Of a stretch of 64,000 bases of DNA, positions 17,135 through 27,954 are shown one piece after another. The position numbers were made by a program, and so were the translations under genes. The stretch spans positions 1-64,000 of the forward strand of contig NZ_NIBS01000020.1 in NCBI RefSeq assembly GCF_002632465.1. Direction: 5' to 3'. Source of the DNA: Xenorhabdus budapestensis. Lineage in GTDB: Bacteria > Pseudomonadota > Gammaproteobacteria > Enterobacterales > Enterobacteriaceae. The notes beneath the pieces are model-generated. The model was not told the origin of the DNA. It searched no databases and saw only the letters and a list, made by a program, of their open reading frames with translations. Within the stretch, counting starts at the first letter, position 1, and each line of letters starts with the position of its first letter.

Positions 17135-18290
17135 GCAAAATATAACGACTGAAGCTACACCATTTAAACCGAAAAAATCTGTCGCTTTATCGGGTATTAC
17201 TGCGGGTAATACCGCACTTTGTACTGTTGGAAAAAATGGCAAGGAGTTACATTACCGGGGTTATGATATTTTTGATTTAGCAGCCCATTGCGAATTTGAA
17301 GAGGTTGCTTATCTGTTAATCCATGAAAGACTCCCTTCCCGTGCAGAATTGGCAGCTTACAAAGCCAAACTGAAAGCATTGCGCGGTTTGCCAAGCAGTG
17401 TTAAGGCTGTGCTGGAAGCCCTGCCCGCAGTCGCCCATCCAATGGATGTAATGCGTACTGGTGCCTCCGTTCTTGGCTGTACTCTCCCGGAAAAAGAAGA
17501 TCATAATCTCCCTGGTGCCCGTGATATTGCTGATCGTTTACTTGCCTCCCTCAGCTCCATACTGCTTTATTGGTATCACTATAGTTATAACGGACGCCGT
17601 ATTGATGTTGAAACTGATGATGATTCCATCGGCGGGCATTTCCTTCATCTTCTGCATGGCAAAAAATCACCAGCATCTTGGGAGAAGGCGATGCACACTT
17701 CTCTGATCCTGTATGCAGAACATGAATTCAATGCTTCTACTTTTACCAGCCGCGTGATTGCCGGTACGGCTTCAGATATGTACTCCGCAATTATCGGAGG
17801 AATCGGTGCTCTGCGAGGACCAAAACATGGCGGAGCCAATGAGGCTTCATTTGAAATTCAGCAGCGTTATGACACACCAGATGAAGCAGAAGCCGACATT
17901 CTCAAGCGATTAGAAAGAAAAGAAGTGATCATTGGCTTTGGCCATCCGGTTTATACCGTTTCTGATCCACGCCATAAAGTGATTAAAGATATCGCCCTGA
18001 CCCTTTCCAAAGAAACAGGCACACTTCAAATGTTTAATATTGCGGATAGAATTGAATCTGTGATGTGGAATAAGAAAAAAATGTTCCCAAACCTTGATTG
18101 GTTTGCAGCCGTGTCATATCACATGATGAGCGTTCCCACCGCCATGTTTACTCCACTGTTTGTTATTGCCCGTACTTCCGGTTGGGCTGCACACATCATT
18201 GAGCAGCGTGCTGATAACAAAATTATTCGCCCTTCTGCCAATTATATCGGCCCGGAAAATTTGCTCTTTGTTCCAATTGAACAACGCTGA
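17127..18290 (+). CDS. prpC: 2-methylcitrate synthase
   Basis: The 387-residue citrate-synthase-fold enzyme condenses propionyl-CoA with oxaloacetate. Visible motifs are [21 protein letters not shown] (catalytic His region) and [15 protein letters not shown]. The start at 17127 ([10 protein letters not shown]) overlaps the prpB stop and has AGAGG 9 bases upstream. An open frame extends upstream inside prpB but is not needed for the protein family. Confidence 0.96.
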   Translation: MNEQNITTEATPFKPKKSVALSGITAGNTALCTVGKNGKELHYRGYDIFDLAAHCEFEEVAYLLIHERLPSRAELAAYKAKLKALRGLPSSVKAVLEALPAVAHPMDVMRTGASVLGCTLPEKEDHNLPGARDIADRLLASLSSILLYWYHYSYNGRRIDVETDDDSIGGHFLHLLHGKKSPASWEKAMHTSLILYAEHEFNASTFTSRVIAGTASDMYSAIIGGIGALRGPKHGGANEASFEIQQRYDTPDEAEADILKRLERKEVIIGFGHPVYTVSDPRHKVIKDIALTLSKETGTLQMFNIADRIESVMWNKKKMFPNLDWFAAVSYHMMSVPTAMFTPLFVIARTSGWAAHIIEQRADNKIIRPSANYIGPENLLFVPIEQR

Positions 18291-18362
18291 CACCGACTGA
18301 TAAGTGCCTTTTAAATAGTACTAATTCGTACCTTACATACAATTTTTCAAAAAGGATTGATT

Positions 18363-19838
18363 ATGTCTACCTCTATTCCTGCTTCTACACTAACTCCCGT
18401 TGTTAATGATCGTCCCGAATACGATCAGGTGATTGTAGATATCGTGGATTATGTCATGGATTACATCATCGTTTCCCCTATTGCCTATGTCACAGCTCAA
18501 CACACATTTTTAGATGCATTAGGCTGTGGATTAGAAGCATTGGAGTATCCCGCCTGTACTAAATTATTGGGGCCGATTGTATCCGGTACGGTTGTCCCCA
18601 ATGGCGCACGGGTGCCGGGTACTCAGTTCGAGCTTGATCCGGTACAGGCAGCGTTCAATATAGGTACTCTTATCCGCTGGCTGGATTTCAACGATACCTG
18701 GCTGGCTGCTGAATGGGGACATCCGTCTGACAATATTGGCGGAATACTTGCTGTCGCTGACTGGCTGTCAAGAAATGCTGTAGCTCGTGGGGAACGGCCA
18801 CTTACTATGTGGGATGTATTCGCCGCCATGATTAAGGCATACGAGATCCAGGGTTGTTTGGCACTGGAGAATGCTTTCAATAAAGTCGGGCTGGATCACG
18901 TTGTTCTGGTCAAAATTGCTTCAACCGCTGTAGTTGCTCAAATGTCAGGGCTGGATCGTGAACAGATATTAAGTGCCGTTTCACTCGCTTGGGTAGACAG
19001 TCAATCCTTAAGAACTTATCGTCATGCTCCCAATACAGGTTCCCGCAAATCCTGGGCAGCAGGAGATGCAACTTCCCGTGCTGTGCGTCTGGCTCTGATG
19101 GCACAAAAAGGTGAGATGGGTTACCCCTCTGTATTAACGGCTAAAACCTGGGGATTTTATGATGTCTTGTTCAACGGCGAGCCATTTCAATTTCAACGTC
19201 CCTATGGCAGCTATGTGATGGAAAACATACTGTTCAAGGTTTCTTTCCCCGCTGAGTTTCATGCACAAACTGCGGTTGAAGCCGCCATGCAACTGCATAA
19301 TCAGTTGAAAGAACTTGGCAAAAATGTCGAAGATATCGCCAAAATCACTATTCGTACCCATCAGGCTTGTATCCGCATTATCGATAAACAAGGCCCGTTA
19401 TATAACCCGGCCGACAGAGATCACTGCATTCAATATATGGTTGCCATTCCATTGCTGTTTGGTCGTCTCACCGCTGCGGATTATGAAGATGATGTCGCCC
19501 AAGAGCCGCGTATTGATGCCTTACGGGAAAAAATAGTCTGTGTTGAAAATCCTGATTTCACGAAGGATTATCATGACCCGGAAAAACGCTCTATTGCCAA
19601 TGCTCTGACTATCTCCTTCAACGATGACAGCCAGCTTGATGAAGTCATAATAGAGTTCCCAATCGGGCATAGACGACGCCGTGCCGATGGTGTCCCCGCT
19701 TTGCTGGAAAAATTCAAGACCAATCTGGCTCGGCGCTTCTCAGCAGAACAGCAACAAAAAATACTGTCAGTATCCCTTGAACTTAACGATATCAAAGACA
19801 TCCCGGTAAACGAATATCTTGATTTGTACGTTGTTTAA
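18363..19838 (+). CDS. prpD: 2-methylcitrate dehydratase
   Basis: The 491-residue PrpD converts 2-methylcitrate to 2-methyl-cis-aconitate and needs no iron-sulfur cluster. It has WLDFNDTWLAAEWGHPSDN, RTYRHAPNTGSRKSWAAGD and YNPADRDHCIQYM. The start at 18363 has AAAGGATTG upstream. It lies 72 bp after prpC. It ends 94 bp before prpE. Confidence 0.96.
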   Translation: MSTSIPASTLTPVVNDRPEYDQVIVDIVDYVMDYIIVSPIAYVTAQHTFLDALGCGLEALEYPACTKLLGPIVSGTVVPNGARVPGTQFELDPVQAAFNIGTLIRWLDFNDTWLAAEWGHPSDNIGGILAVADWLSRNAVARGERPLTMWDVFAAMIKAYEIQGCLALENAFNKVGLDHVVLVKIASTAVVAQMSGLDREQILSAVSLAWVDSQSLRTYRHAPNTGSRKSWAAGDATSRAVRLALMAQKGEMGYPSVLTAKTWGFYDVLFNGEPFQFQRPYGSYVMENILFKVSFPAEFHAQTAVEAAMQLHNQLKELGKNVEDIAKITIRTHQACIRIIDKQGPLYNPADRDHCIQYMVAIPLLFGRLTAADYEDDVAQEPRIDALREKIVCVENPDFTKDYHDPEKRSIANALTISFNDDSQLDEVIIEFPIGHRRRRADGVPALLEKFKTNLARRFSAEQQQKILSVSLELNDIKDIPVNEYLDLYVV

Positions 19839-19850
19839 TCTGCCTATTTA

Positions 19851-19875
19851 GCGGTTCTCATTTCAGGAACCGCTA
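19851..19875 (+). repeat. hairpin between prpD and prpE
   Basis: AGCGGTTC / GAACCGCT inverted repeat with a short loop (tcatttcag). No T-run follows. It could stabilise the prpBCD message or partially attenuate prpE. Confidence 0.5.
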
Positions 19876-19932
19876 TCCTTACATTATGTTATGAAAATAT
19901 TATGTTAGGAAAATATTGCGTTAGGAGAAATT

Positions 19933-21819
19933 ATGTCATTCCAAGATTTTTACCAGCGTTCGATTGATGAACCCAACACCTTCTGGGCAGAACAAGCCAA
20001 ACGAATTCATTGGCAACACCCTTTTGAACAAGCACTGGATCACAGTAATCCTCCTTTTGCTCGCTGGTTTTGCGGGGGAAAGACCAATTTATGTTACAAC
20101 GCTTTGGATCGCTGGCTGGAAAGACAACCTGATGCTAAAGCGCTGATTGCGATTTCAACAGAAACGAATACTGAACAAGTCTTCACTTACCAAGAGTTAC
20201 ATCAGGAAGTTAACCAGGCCGCCGCTATCATGCTTTCTCTTGGCGTCAAAAAAGGCGATCGTGTTGTGATTTATATGCCGATGGTGGCAGAAGCCTTATT
20301 TATCTTACTTGCCTGCGCCCGTATCGGTGTTATCCACTCGGTGGTTTTTGGCGGTTTTGCCGCCCATAGCCTCGCTACCCGATTAGATAATGCTGAGCCA
20401 GTATTGGTCGTTTCTGCTGATGCGGGATCCCGTGGAGGAAAAATCATTCCCTACAAGCCATTACTGGATGAAGCCATTGAATTGGCAGCACATACACCAC
20501 GTCATGTATTAATGGTCAACCGAGGCCTGGCTGAGATAAATTGGGTCAGAAACCGGGATGTGGATTTTGTCACCTTGCGGCAATCATATCTGGATGCAAA
20601 GGTTCCGGTAACATGGCTGGAATCCAATGAAATTTCTTGTGTTCTCTATACATCAGGGACAACAGGAACACCCAAAGGGGTACAACGTGATGTTGGCGGT
20701 TATGCAGTAGCACTGGCAACTTCAATGGAGATTATTTTTGGCGGTAAAGCCGGTGGTGTATTCTTTTGTACATCAGATATCGGTTGGATCGTAGGACATT
20801 CCTATATCGTGTACGCTCCGCTGATCGCGGGTATGGCAACCATTATGTATGAAGGTTTACCCATCCGGCCAGATGCCAGCATTTGGTGGCAAATTGTGGA
20901 AAAATACCGGGTCAACAGGATGTTTTCCGCACCAACAGCCATTCGTGTTCTGAAAAAATATCCTATAGATAATCTCTCTCAATACGATATCTCTTCTCTT
21001 GAAACACTCTATCTGGCAGGCGAACCACTTGATGAGCACACTGCACGTTGGATTACTGAAACCATTAACGTACCTGTGATTGACAATTACTGGCAAACAG
21101 AAACGGGCTGGCCAATTATGACGATAGCACGAGCACTGGATGACAGACCAAGTCGTTTTGGCAGTACGGGATTCCCGATGTATGGTTTTAACGTCAAATT
21201 GATAAATGAATTGACCGGACAGGAGTGTGGTGACAACGAAAAAGGCATGTTGGTCATCAAAGGCCCTTTGCCTCCCGGATGTATCCAAACTATTTATAGT
21301 GATGATAACCGTTTTGTGAATACTTACTGGAAGCATTTTGATCAGCAAGTTTACTCCACTTTCGATTGGGGGATCCGGGATCGTGATGGTTACTACTTTA
21401 TTCTGGGGCGTTCAGATGATGTGATTAATGTTTCGGGGCATCGTCTGGGAACCCGGGAAATCGAAGAGTGTATCGCCAGCCATGAAGATGTTGCTGAAGT
21501 CGCAGTTATCGGTATCAAAGATGATATAAAAGGTCAGGCCGCAGTTTCCTTTGTCATCCTCAAAGAAGGGCGTGAAATCCAGAGCGCTGACCATTTTGCA
21601 ACTTTGGAAAAATCACTGATGAGTCTGGTCGATAAGAAAATTGGCAGTGTTGGACGTCCGGCACGTATCTATTTTGTCACACAATTGCCAAAAACACGTT
21701 CAGGCAAAATGTTACGCCGCACTATGCAGGCCATTTGTGAAGGTCGTGAACCCAGTGACATTGCTTTAATTGAAAACCCTGCTTCACTGGACGTAATACG
21801 AGATGCGGTTTCTCATTAA
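19933..21819 (+). CDS. prpE: propionyl-CoA synthetase
   Basis: The 628-residue acyl-CoA synthetase activates propionate. It contains the AMP-binding P-loop CVLYTSGTTGTPKGVQRD, the adenylate motif NYWQTETGWP and the C-terminal catalytic lysine region KTRSGKMLRRTM. The Lys there is normally controlled by acetylation. The TAGGAGAAATT site before ATG is good. It completes prpBCDE. No clear terminator follows within 100 bp. Confidence 0.96.
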   Translation: MSFQDFYQRSIDEPNTFWAEQAKRIHWQHPFEQALDHSNPPFARWFCGGKTNLCYNALDRWLERQPDAKALIAISTETNTEQVFTYQELHQEVNQAAAIMLSLGVKKGDRVVIYMPMVAEALFILLACARIGVIHSVVFGGFAAHSLATRLDNAEPVLVVSADAGSRGGKIIPYKPLLDEAIELAAHTPRHVLMVNRGLAEINWVRNRDVDFVTLRQSYLDAKVPVTWLESNEISCVLYTSGTTGTPKGVQRDVGGYAVALATSMEIIFGGKAGGVFFCTSDIGWIVGHSYIVYAPLIAGMATIMYEGLPIRPDASIWWQIVEKYRVNRMFSAPTAIRVLKKYPIDNLSQYDISSLETLYLAGEPLDEHTARWITETINVPVIDNYWQTETGWPIMTIARALDDRPSRFGSTGFPMYGFNVKLINELTGQECGDNEKGMLVIKGPLPPGCIQTIYSDDNRFVNTYWKHFDQQVYSTFDWGIRDRDGYYFILGRSDDVINVSGHRLGTREIEECIASHEDVAEVAVIGIKDDIKGQAAVSFVILKEGREIQSADHFATLEKSLMSLVDKKIGSVGRPARIYFVTQLPKTRSGKMLRRTMQAICEGREPSDIALIENPASLDVIRDAVSH

Positions 21820-22105
21820 AAATGGATTAAATAAAAGTGAAGTTCATTCCAATAACCGACTTATTTTGTGGCAGGAAGTGTGATATTTACCTCTTTTCTG
21901 TCACAAATAATAAAGCTGCTATTTTCTGATTTAAAACACCACAAAAGATAAAACTTTACTATAATAAATATACATTCTATCTTCAAAACCGATTCCTTTG
22001 CTGGCTACTTTCATTTATCGCTTTAATAAAAACCGATATTCATTGAATATATCATATATATTATGCTATATTTTATAAATTTTAAAACTAAAGATATAGA
22101 ATAGC

Positions 22106-23053
22106 ATGAATAAAATCATTATCAATGGCATTTCAGATAAAAATTTCATAGAAAAATATGCTTACGATTTTCAATATATAATAAATAGGAAAACAGATCT
22201 CGACAGCCTCTCAGAAAGATATTATCGTAAAGGAAAATCTTGTTGGGTCATGCAAACTTTAATTAACCTTAATTATTATTATGGAGATTGTCTAGACATT
22301 AGATTAACCAATAAAGCCCAAGATAATGCTATTAATATACTACACTATGATAACTTTAGTTCTAAGACTAAACCATGGAGAGGAAATACTATAGTTTGCC
22401 AGGCAGATCGCCCATCAGTTCACGGTGCTGATTATGTGATTGTGCAAAATCCCCTACAGGCTAAGAATGGAAAAATTTTCATCCCGCATTGGCCTCAGCC
22501 AGGATTAAAACCAAGAGCAAAAAATAATGGCGAAATAAAAACAATTGGCTTTTTTGGGCATGAAGATGCATTACCCGATTTTTTTTCAGATAAAACATTA
22601 GAAAAAGAGTTAAATTCAAGAGAAATTAATTTTATAAAATCGATCAAAGATTGGACTGATTATAGCAATATAGATATTGCTATAAGTTTTAGGCACGATC
22701 ACACAAATATCATAAGAAAACCAGCCAGTAAGCTCATCAATGCATGGAATGCTGGTTGCCCTGTCATTTGCGATGATGAACCCTCAATGAGAGCAATAAA
22801 GCTAAGTGAGTTAGATTATTTGATAGCAAAAACTCCTGAAAAATTTATAGATGCAGTGGATAAATTGAGAAATCAGCCAAATTTATACTTATCAATGATA
22901 TCAAATGGAAAAAAAAGATTTGCAGAATATACCCGCGAATCGACTGCCCAAAAATGGTTTCGTTTAATACAAGAAGTTTATAACAACAATCAAAATTCCA
23001 AAAAATTTTCTCGATCCATTAAGTTTTACTTTCACAAATTAATATCACGTTAG
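22106..23053 (+). CDS. putative GT-B-type glycosyltransferase
   Basis: The 315-residue protein has no confident family, but its C-terminal third looks like the nucleotide-sugar half of a GT-B enzyme: IIRKPASKLINAWNAGCPV, ICDDEPSMRAI, then FIDAVDKLRNQPNLYLSMI. An N-terminal half with HYDNFSSKTKPWRGNTIV and VIVQNPLQA would be the acceptor half. No membrane segment is visible. It is a single gene with strongly AT-rich DNA around it, which suggests transfer. A role in surface polysaccharide is inferred only. Confidence 0.5.
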   Translation: MNKIIINGISDKNFIEKYAYDFQYIINRKTDLDSLSERYYRKGKSCWVMQTLINLNYYYGDCLDIRLTNKAQDNAINILHYDNFSSKTKPWRGNTIVCQADRPSVHGADYVIVQNPLQAKNGKIFIPHWPQPGLKPRAKNNGEIKTIGFFGHEDALPDFFSDKTLEKELNSREINFIKSIKDWTDYSNIDIAISFRHDHTNIIRKPASKLINAWNAGCPVICDDEPSMRAIKLSELDYLIAKTPEKFIDAVDKLRNQPNLYLSMISNGKKRFAEYTRESTAQKWFRLIQEVYNNNQNSKKFSRSIKFYFHKLISR

Positions 23054-23242
23054 AGCAAATCAATCAGAATAGATTATTTGAAACTTTAACGATAAAAATG
23101 AATAAAAAAAGAGGGTTACAATACAACCATAATTGATGTTGTCTCTGGTCATCTCATTTTAGCTTTTGTTTAATCGATGTTTAGCAGAACAGTATTACTA
23201 TGCTTTTGTACTACATTTTCCCAGCTACTTTTACCCATTCCT
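23054..23242 (+). other. intergenic stretch, possible small-RNA region
   Basis: No coding frame is supported here. A promoter-like TTGATG-17-ATTTTA can be read near 23131-23160, and the strong terminator at 23243 lies about 100 bp further on. This spacing would fit a small RNA, but the promoter match is poor and no known RNA family was recognised. Confidence 0.25.
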
Positions 23243-23270
23243 GCTCCGTGCCAATGCGGAGCTTTTTTTT
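23243..23270 (+). terminator. strong rho-independent terminator
   Basis: GCTCCG / CGGAGC stem followed by eight T residues. It is 190 bp downstream of the glycosyltransferase-like gene, on the same strand. Confidence 0.85.
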
Positions 23271-23365
23271 GCCCTTTTGATTCGCGTCACGTTTTGAACC
23301 AGAGCACGTATATTACGTACCCCGTTCAAAAATTCTGCCACTGCCAAAAGGTGAACTAACTGTAA

Positions 23366-23995
23366 TTAATGCGCTATTGCAGGCTCTTTTGCTGCTGCTT
23401 CTACCCACTCTATCATCGCAGGATGATTAAGCATGCGATCAATCCATGCCTGACTGGTAGCAGAAAATGTTAACCCGTAAGTCCGGGTACGGAAGGCCAC
23501 CGGAGCAAAAAAGGCATCTACTGCTGTAAACGAATCTCCCGCCAGCCATTTACCACCAAATTTGGTTAACCCTTCAGTCCAAACTGCATCAAGACGATCA
23601 AGATCATTCTGTAATTCAGGAGTTATTTTTTCTAATTTGAGCGTATTTGTGCAATTCATTGCGCACATCTGGCGCAATGTCGTAAAACCAGAGTGCATTT
23701 CTGCCGCGGCACTCCTTGCCCATGCTCTGGCAATACGATCTTTTGGCCATACCTGTATATGATCCTCCGCAATATATTCAGCAATAGCCAATGAATCCCA
23801 AACTGTAGTATCACCATCCACCAAACAAGGGACAAGACCAGAAGGCGAGAATACTTTGAATTTCTCATGACTACTTTCACCATCCTCAAAGTAACTCAAC
23901 CGCTCATTGAAAGGAATATTTAGAGCTTTGAGTAAAATCCACGGCCGTAGTGACCAGGAAGAGTAGTTTTTATTAGCTATCCATAATGTATACAT
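23366..23995 (-). CDS. glutathione S-transferase family protein
   Basis: The 209-residue protein has an N-terminal thioredoxin-like GST domain (MYTLWIANKNYSSWSLRPW, with SPSGLVPCLVDG and the glutathione-binding VWDSLAIAEYIAE). A helical C-terminal domain follows, with KWLAGDSFTAVDAFFAPV. The start at 23995 is preferred to 24022 because it matches the usual N-terminus of this subgroup. It is probably a soluble detoxification enzyme; the substrate is unknown. Confidence 0.88.
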   Translation of the reverse strand: MYTLWIANKNYSSWSLRPWILLKALNIPFNERLSYFEDGESSHEKFKVFSPSGLVPCLVDGDTTVWDSLAIAEYIAEDHIQVWPKDRIARAWARSAAAEMHSGFTTLRQMCAMNCTNTLKLEKITPELQNDLDRLDAVWTEGLTKFGGKWLAGDSFTAVDAFFAPVAFRTRTYGLTFSATSQAWIDRMLNHPAMIEWVEAAAKEPAIAH

Positions 23996-24022
23996 TTTAT
24001 TTCTCTCTGTTAGCCCCTTCAT

Positions 24023-24457
24023 ATTTCAATTTACTGCTTTATTGGCTGAAATTAGAAATATATTGGGTATGGTGATGAAATATTGCACATGGAACATTAC
24101 AATTTCTAACCATATGAGTAAATAAATATATAAATTAACATTATTTATTTTCACATATGAAATAATCACATATGTTATATCTTTATAAACTCTTTAATTA
24201 TTTAACTACATCCCTAAAGTGAAAAATAATTTTTCAACCCATTTTTAATTAAGTTAATGTATTTTTTATTCCATCAAAAATACGCCAGCCAACTCTATTA
24301 TTGATAAATTTTGATATTCTTAAACAAATTATTTGTCGAAGATTCACAAAAATAATACTAAACTTCCATCTATTATGATGTTCATCTTTTTTCATTTCTG
24401 TTTATTATCTATGTTAAAAGATTATATTGTGTAAGTGTTCAAAAATAAGGAAACAAT
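24023..24457. other. AT-rich intergenic region
   Basis: About 460 bp between divergent genes with no frame longer than a few dozen codons. It presumably holds promoters for both neighbours. No repeat or RNA gene was recognised. Confidence 0.4.
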
Positions 24458-25018
24458 ATGTTGTTAAAAAACACTTCCAAGCAATTTGGTCATATCTCTG
24501 TTTTGATCCACTGGTTAATTGCGCTTGCTGTTTATGGAATGTTCGCACTAGGTTTATGGATGGTCACATTAAGTTATTACGATGCCTGGTATCATCGAGC
24601 TCCCAATCTTCATAAAAGCATCGGTTTTTTAATCTTTATTATTATGGTCATTCGCGTTATCTGGCGATTTATTTCTCCTCCCCCCAAGCCCCTGAATAGT
24701 TACAGCCAACTTACGCGGATCAGTTCAAAATTGGTTCAGTTCACTCTTGGTATCGCCCTGTTTGGCATTTTATTCAGCGGTTATTTTATCTCCACAGCTG
24801 ATGGTCAAACTATCAGTGTTTTTGGATGGTTTGATATCCCCGCCACACTGGCAAAACAAGGAGTACAAGCAGATACAGCCGGTATTATCCACCTCTATCT
24901 TGCCTGGCTGGTCGTTGTGCTTTCACTATTACATGGGCTTGCAGCTCTAAAGCATCACTTTATTGACCGCGATAGTACGCTAAAAAGAATGTTTGGGTTC
25001 CCACCCAACTCAAAATAA
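24458..25018 (+). CDS. cytochrome b561
   Basis: The 186-residue integral membrane protein has four hydrophobic segments and the His residues that hold two b hemes in this family ([38 protein letters not shown]). It should pass electrons from the quinone pool in the inner membrane. AAGGAAACAAT precedes the ATG. The YceI gene follows by 16 bp, the same pair as E. coli yceJ-yceI. Confidence 0.9.
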   Translation: MLLKNTSKQFGHISVLIHWLIALAVYGMFALGLWMVTLSYYDAWYHRAPNLHKSIGFLIFIIMVIRVIWRFISPPPKPLNSYSQLTRISSKLVQFTLGIALFGILFSGYFISTADGQTISVFGWFDIPATLAKQGVQADTAGIIHLYLAWLVVVLSLLHGLAALKHHFIDRDSTLKRMFGFPPNSK

Positions 25019-25034
25019 ATTATGGAGAATCAAT

Positions 25035-25616
25035 ATGTTGAAAAAGACGCTAATCTGCCTGACAGCAGGTGCTTTATTGATGAGTGCAGGCTCAGCAATC
25101 GCTGCCAACTATAAAATTGATACTGCTGGCCAACACGCCTTTATCAAGTTTCGTATCCAACATTTAGGTATGAGCTGGCTTTACGGTAGCTTTAAAAAAT
25201 TTGATGGTGATTTTACTTTCGATGCAAACAATCCAACAACCGATAAGGTCAGTGTTGTTATTAAAACGGATAGCGTAGATACAAACCATGCTGAGCGCGA
25301 TAAGCACTTACGCAGTGCTGATTTCTTAAATACCACAAAACATCCAGAAGCCAAATTTACTTCAACCAAAGTGGAGAAAGAGGGAGAGCACTACAAAATT
25401 ACCGGTAATCTGACATTGAATGGTGTGACTAAACCAGTAACGCTGCAAGCGAGGATAATGGGCGAAGGTAAAGATCCGTGGGGAGGGTATCGTGCAGGCT
25501 TTGAAGCTAACGGGAAACTTAAATTGAAAGATTTTAATATTAAAACTGATTTAGGGCCAAAATCTCAGGAAGTTGAACTGAATATTTCGTTAGAAGGTAT
25601 TCGAGAAAAAGCCTGA
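25035..25616 (+). CDS. yceI: YceI family periplasmic lipid-binding protein
   Basis: The 193-residue protein begins with a Sec signal peptide ([21 protein letters not shown], cleaved after A-N-A-type small residues). The YceI lipocalin-like barrel follows: [40 protein letters not shown] and [13 protein letters not shown]. Family members bind polyprenyl or quinone-like lipids. Pairing with cytochrome b561 suggests a shared role with isoprenoid quinones. The start at 25035 has GGAG 8 bases upstream. Confidence 0.93.
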   Translation: MLKKTLICLTAGALLMSAGSAIAANYKIDTAGQHAFIKFRIQHLGMSWLYGSFKKFDGDFTFDANNPTTDKVSVVIKTDSVDTNHAERDKHLRSADFLNTTKHPEAKFTSTKVEKEGEHYKITGNLTLNGVTKPVTLQARIMGEGKDPWGGYRAGFEANGKLKLKDFNIKTDLGPKSQEVELNISLEGIREKA

Positions 25617-25652
25617 TATTTTTCAAAATCATTTCCCTTATCCTTTTCGTTT

Positions 25653-25686
25653 TTCAAGTTGCAGATTTGTTGTCTGCAACTTGAAA
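25653..25686. repeat. 14-bp perfect inverted repeat (TTTCAAGTTGCAGA)
   Basis: TTTCAAGTTGCAGA / TCTGCAACTTGAAA around a 7-nt loop, between the convergent yceI and glycosyltransferase genes. It may serve both as a terminator stem. It shares its core with the repeat at 29800-29840. Confidence 0.7.
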
Positions 25687-25710
25687 CTGAACCATGATTT
25701 CTATCGCTAC

Positions 25711-26991
25711 TTAAACCGATTGTGCAAGCAATTCGTTAACATGGAATGTAATAGATTCCAAAGCGTTATGAGCAGCATAATCTGCCTTAAGTTTCTGCGC
25801 CTGCTGATGCCATTCAGGAGAAGAAAGTATCCGTGTGACTGCCTGGTAGAGCTGTCGTTCACTCGGTGTATCTGTATTCAGGCTGATACCACAGCGTGCC
25901 CAAATTACACGGGCAACCGCTTCCAGCTTACCATCTCCCGTTCCAGCCACAACCATAGGTACACCATGACGAATTGCTGCATTGAGAGAACCATATCCAC
26001 CATTAGTGATAAAAATTGCTGAACGAGGAAGCCAATACTCAAAGTTAAGATATTCCACCACTCTGACATTGTCCGGTATTGATTCTCCCAACATTTCAGT
26101 CGGTCTTCCTGCGGTGATAGCCAAAACGCGTACTGGTAAATTAGCTAATGCGCGCAAAGTCGGTATAATTAACTGACTGAAATCGACATTCGCCAATGTA
26201 CCTTGAGTAACCAGTATGAGAGGTAAACTTTCATCAGGCCATTCCAGCTCTTTTTTATCATCCTGTACATCAACTTTCAGTGCACCAATAAAATCCACTG
26301 TTTCCGGTAGATCATCACGCGGAAATTCAAACGACTGAATTGCCAATTGCAGGAAACGATCAGATTGTTTCAAAATGACATCATTGTGATCCTGTGTCAG
26401 TGAAGGAGCATTCACTGCTGCCAAAGCTGTATTAAAGGCTTCCCGTACCTGCGCAACCAGCTCTTGTGTTTCCTCATCCACCAGCTGCTCACGTTTTAAA
26501 TCAGCAGGAAGCAATTCGGGCGGTATACGTGCTCCCCAGAATACAGCATCCCGAGATGACAATAACAGTGGACTTACCCCAATCACCATGATAGGAATGC
26601 GTTCATGAGCAGGCTTCTGCAATAAGGGCAATACAGCATAGAACGTATTGTCAACAATCAGCAAATCAGCATCTGCAACCAGTTGTTGCAATTGAGGGTA
26701 CAGCACAGGGATCGGCCCCGCAAAAAATTGCTTAAGGGCAAACGACGTCTGGGCATTTCCCGGCGGATGCTGCCCACGTTCAGGAAACGTTTCTTCCAAA
26801 TAACGGTAATCAACATCCACCCTCGAATCAAAAGCAACAAAACTCGCCCCCAGTGCTTCCGACTGCTGCCGAAAAAGAGAACCACTGAATATTGTTACAT
26901 CATGTCCCTGTTCTATTAAATGTCTGGCAATGGAACAAATGGGAAAAACATGCCCTGGAGTTGCAATTGCTGCCAAAACAATACGTGCCAT
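25711..26991 (-). CDS. UGT/MGT-type glycosyltransferase of a rhabduscin-type operon
   Basis: The 426-residue GT1-family enzyme begins MARIVLAAIATPGHVFPICSIARHL. It has the C-terminal donor-binding region FITNGGYGSLNAAIRHGVPM followed by VVAGTGDGKLEAVAR. It lies 18 bp after the oxygenase gene, with AAGGAG before its ATG. In the Xenorhabdus rhabduscin pathway this enzyme adds an amino-sugar to the tyrosine-derived vinyl isonitrile. Context supports that role; the sugar cannot be read from sequence. Confidence 0.85.
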   Translation of the reverse strand: MARIVLAAIATPGHVFPICSIARHLIEQGHDVTIFSGSLFRQQSEALGASFVAFDSRVDVDYRYLEETFPERGQHPPGNAQTSFALKQFFAGPIPVLYPQLQQLVADADLLIVDNTFYAVLPLLQKPAHERIPIMVIGVSPLLLSSRDAVFWGARIPPELLPADLKREQLVDEETQELVAQVREAFNTALAAVNAPSLTQDHNDVILKQSDRFLQLAIQSFEFPRDDLPETVDFIGALKVDVQDDKKELEWPDESLPLILVTQGTLANVDFSQLIIPTLRALANLPVRVLAITAGRPTEMLGESIPDNVRVVEYLNFEYWLPRSAIFITNGGYGSLNAAIRHGVPMVVAGTGDGKLEAVARVIWARCGISLNTDTPSERQLYQAVTRILSSPEWHQQAQKLKADYAAHNALESITFHVNELLAQSV

Positions 26992-27009
26992 AAATCAAAT
27001 CTCCTTCAA

Positions 27010-27897
27010 CTAACCTACTGCTTCAGTACTTGAATGCGGGGTGGAAATAGTCTTAAAGCTGGTGTTATTACATATTGGTGCTCCATGAATATGTACCCTT
27101 TGGAGATGGCGGGATGAACGGGTAACAAAAGACTCCCTGCCATGCAGTAAAGTAAAGTTATCACTAATAGCAATATCACCCGTTTGCCACTGATGAGCAA
27201 AGAAATAGCGCGGCTCATAAAGCCTGCTCTTCAATTCTTTTTCCAAAATCTTCTGTTGCTCTGATGAAAAACCGGCAAATTCCACTGCGTGATGATCAGA
27301 ATATTTTTCACTGTCAACCGCCATCGGTTCGTTGTAACGCATTACCCATTTCTCACCATCAGGATGAAGGCAAACCAGTGGAGATACTACTTTACCGCCA
27401 TAATGTGTTACCCGGCTTGTGCGATAAGTTATTATGGTATTTCTCCAGCTATGGCGTTCATCTTCACTGGCATCAAGGATCAACTGTTCAGTATTAACAA
27501 ATGTGGTTCGGCCGCCCTGAGTTGCCTCTGGTGCTGAAACGCAGTGGAATATCTGAAATTCAGGAATAGTTTCTCTATACATCCCATCCCAATGCAGTGG
27601 TATTTCGGTACTATCCAATACATGGTCAGAAGGATCCTGATGTTCCATCACATCCAGTACAGCACCAAAAGGCCACATCATGATTTCTCCCCAACGGCGA
27701 GAATATTCAGTTAACCTTTCTGGATCTGTAAAACCGGAAGAAAAACCGCGCAATATAACCAGTAAATGAGTACGAGCTAACTCACGTAAAATATCAACGG
27801 GTAGCGTGGCCACATCCTGCTCAGGCCAATTTGGCGTAATCATCACACCAAAAGGGGTAATCGGTTCAATATGACAATCGAGTTTGTCTGTATACAT
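27010..27897 (-). CDS. isnB: Fe(II)/2-oxoglutarate oxygenase, IsnB/PvcB-like
   Basis: The 295-residue TauD/TfdA-family enzyme has the iron-binding HxD in [11 protein letters not shown] and the distal His and Arg in [11 protein letters not shown] and SSRHLQR. PvcB/IsnB enzymes oxidise the tyrosine isonitrile made by IsnA to the unsaturated vinyl product. The start at 27897 (MYTDKLDCH) has GAGAG upstream. It sits 57 bp after isnA, with the glycosyltransferase gene directly downstream. Confidence 0.87.
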   Translation of the reverse strand: MYTDKLDCHIEPITPFGVMITPNWPEQDVATLPVDILRELARTHLLVILRGFSSGFTDPERLTEYSRRWGEIMMWPFGAVLDVMEHQDPSDHVLDSTEIPLHWDGMYRETIPEFQIFHCVSAPEATQGGRTTFVNTEQLILDASEDERHSWRNTIITYRTSRVTHYGGKVVSPLVCLHPDGEKWVMRYNEPMAVDSEKYSDHHAVEFAGFSSEQQKILEKELKSRLYEPRYFFAHQWQTGDIAISDNFTLLHGRESFVTRSSRHLQRVHIHGAPICNNTSFKTISTPHSSTEAVG

Positions 27898-27954
27898 ATT
27901 GCTTTCTCTCAAAGTGCAGTATAACGGTGGGGGATAGGAGTCTTCCTAAGCGGT

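Noticed and set aside
25653-25686. Riboswitch or CRISPR repeat
   Set aside because: It is a simple perfect hairpin between convergent genes, shared with a dispersed repeat family.
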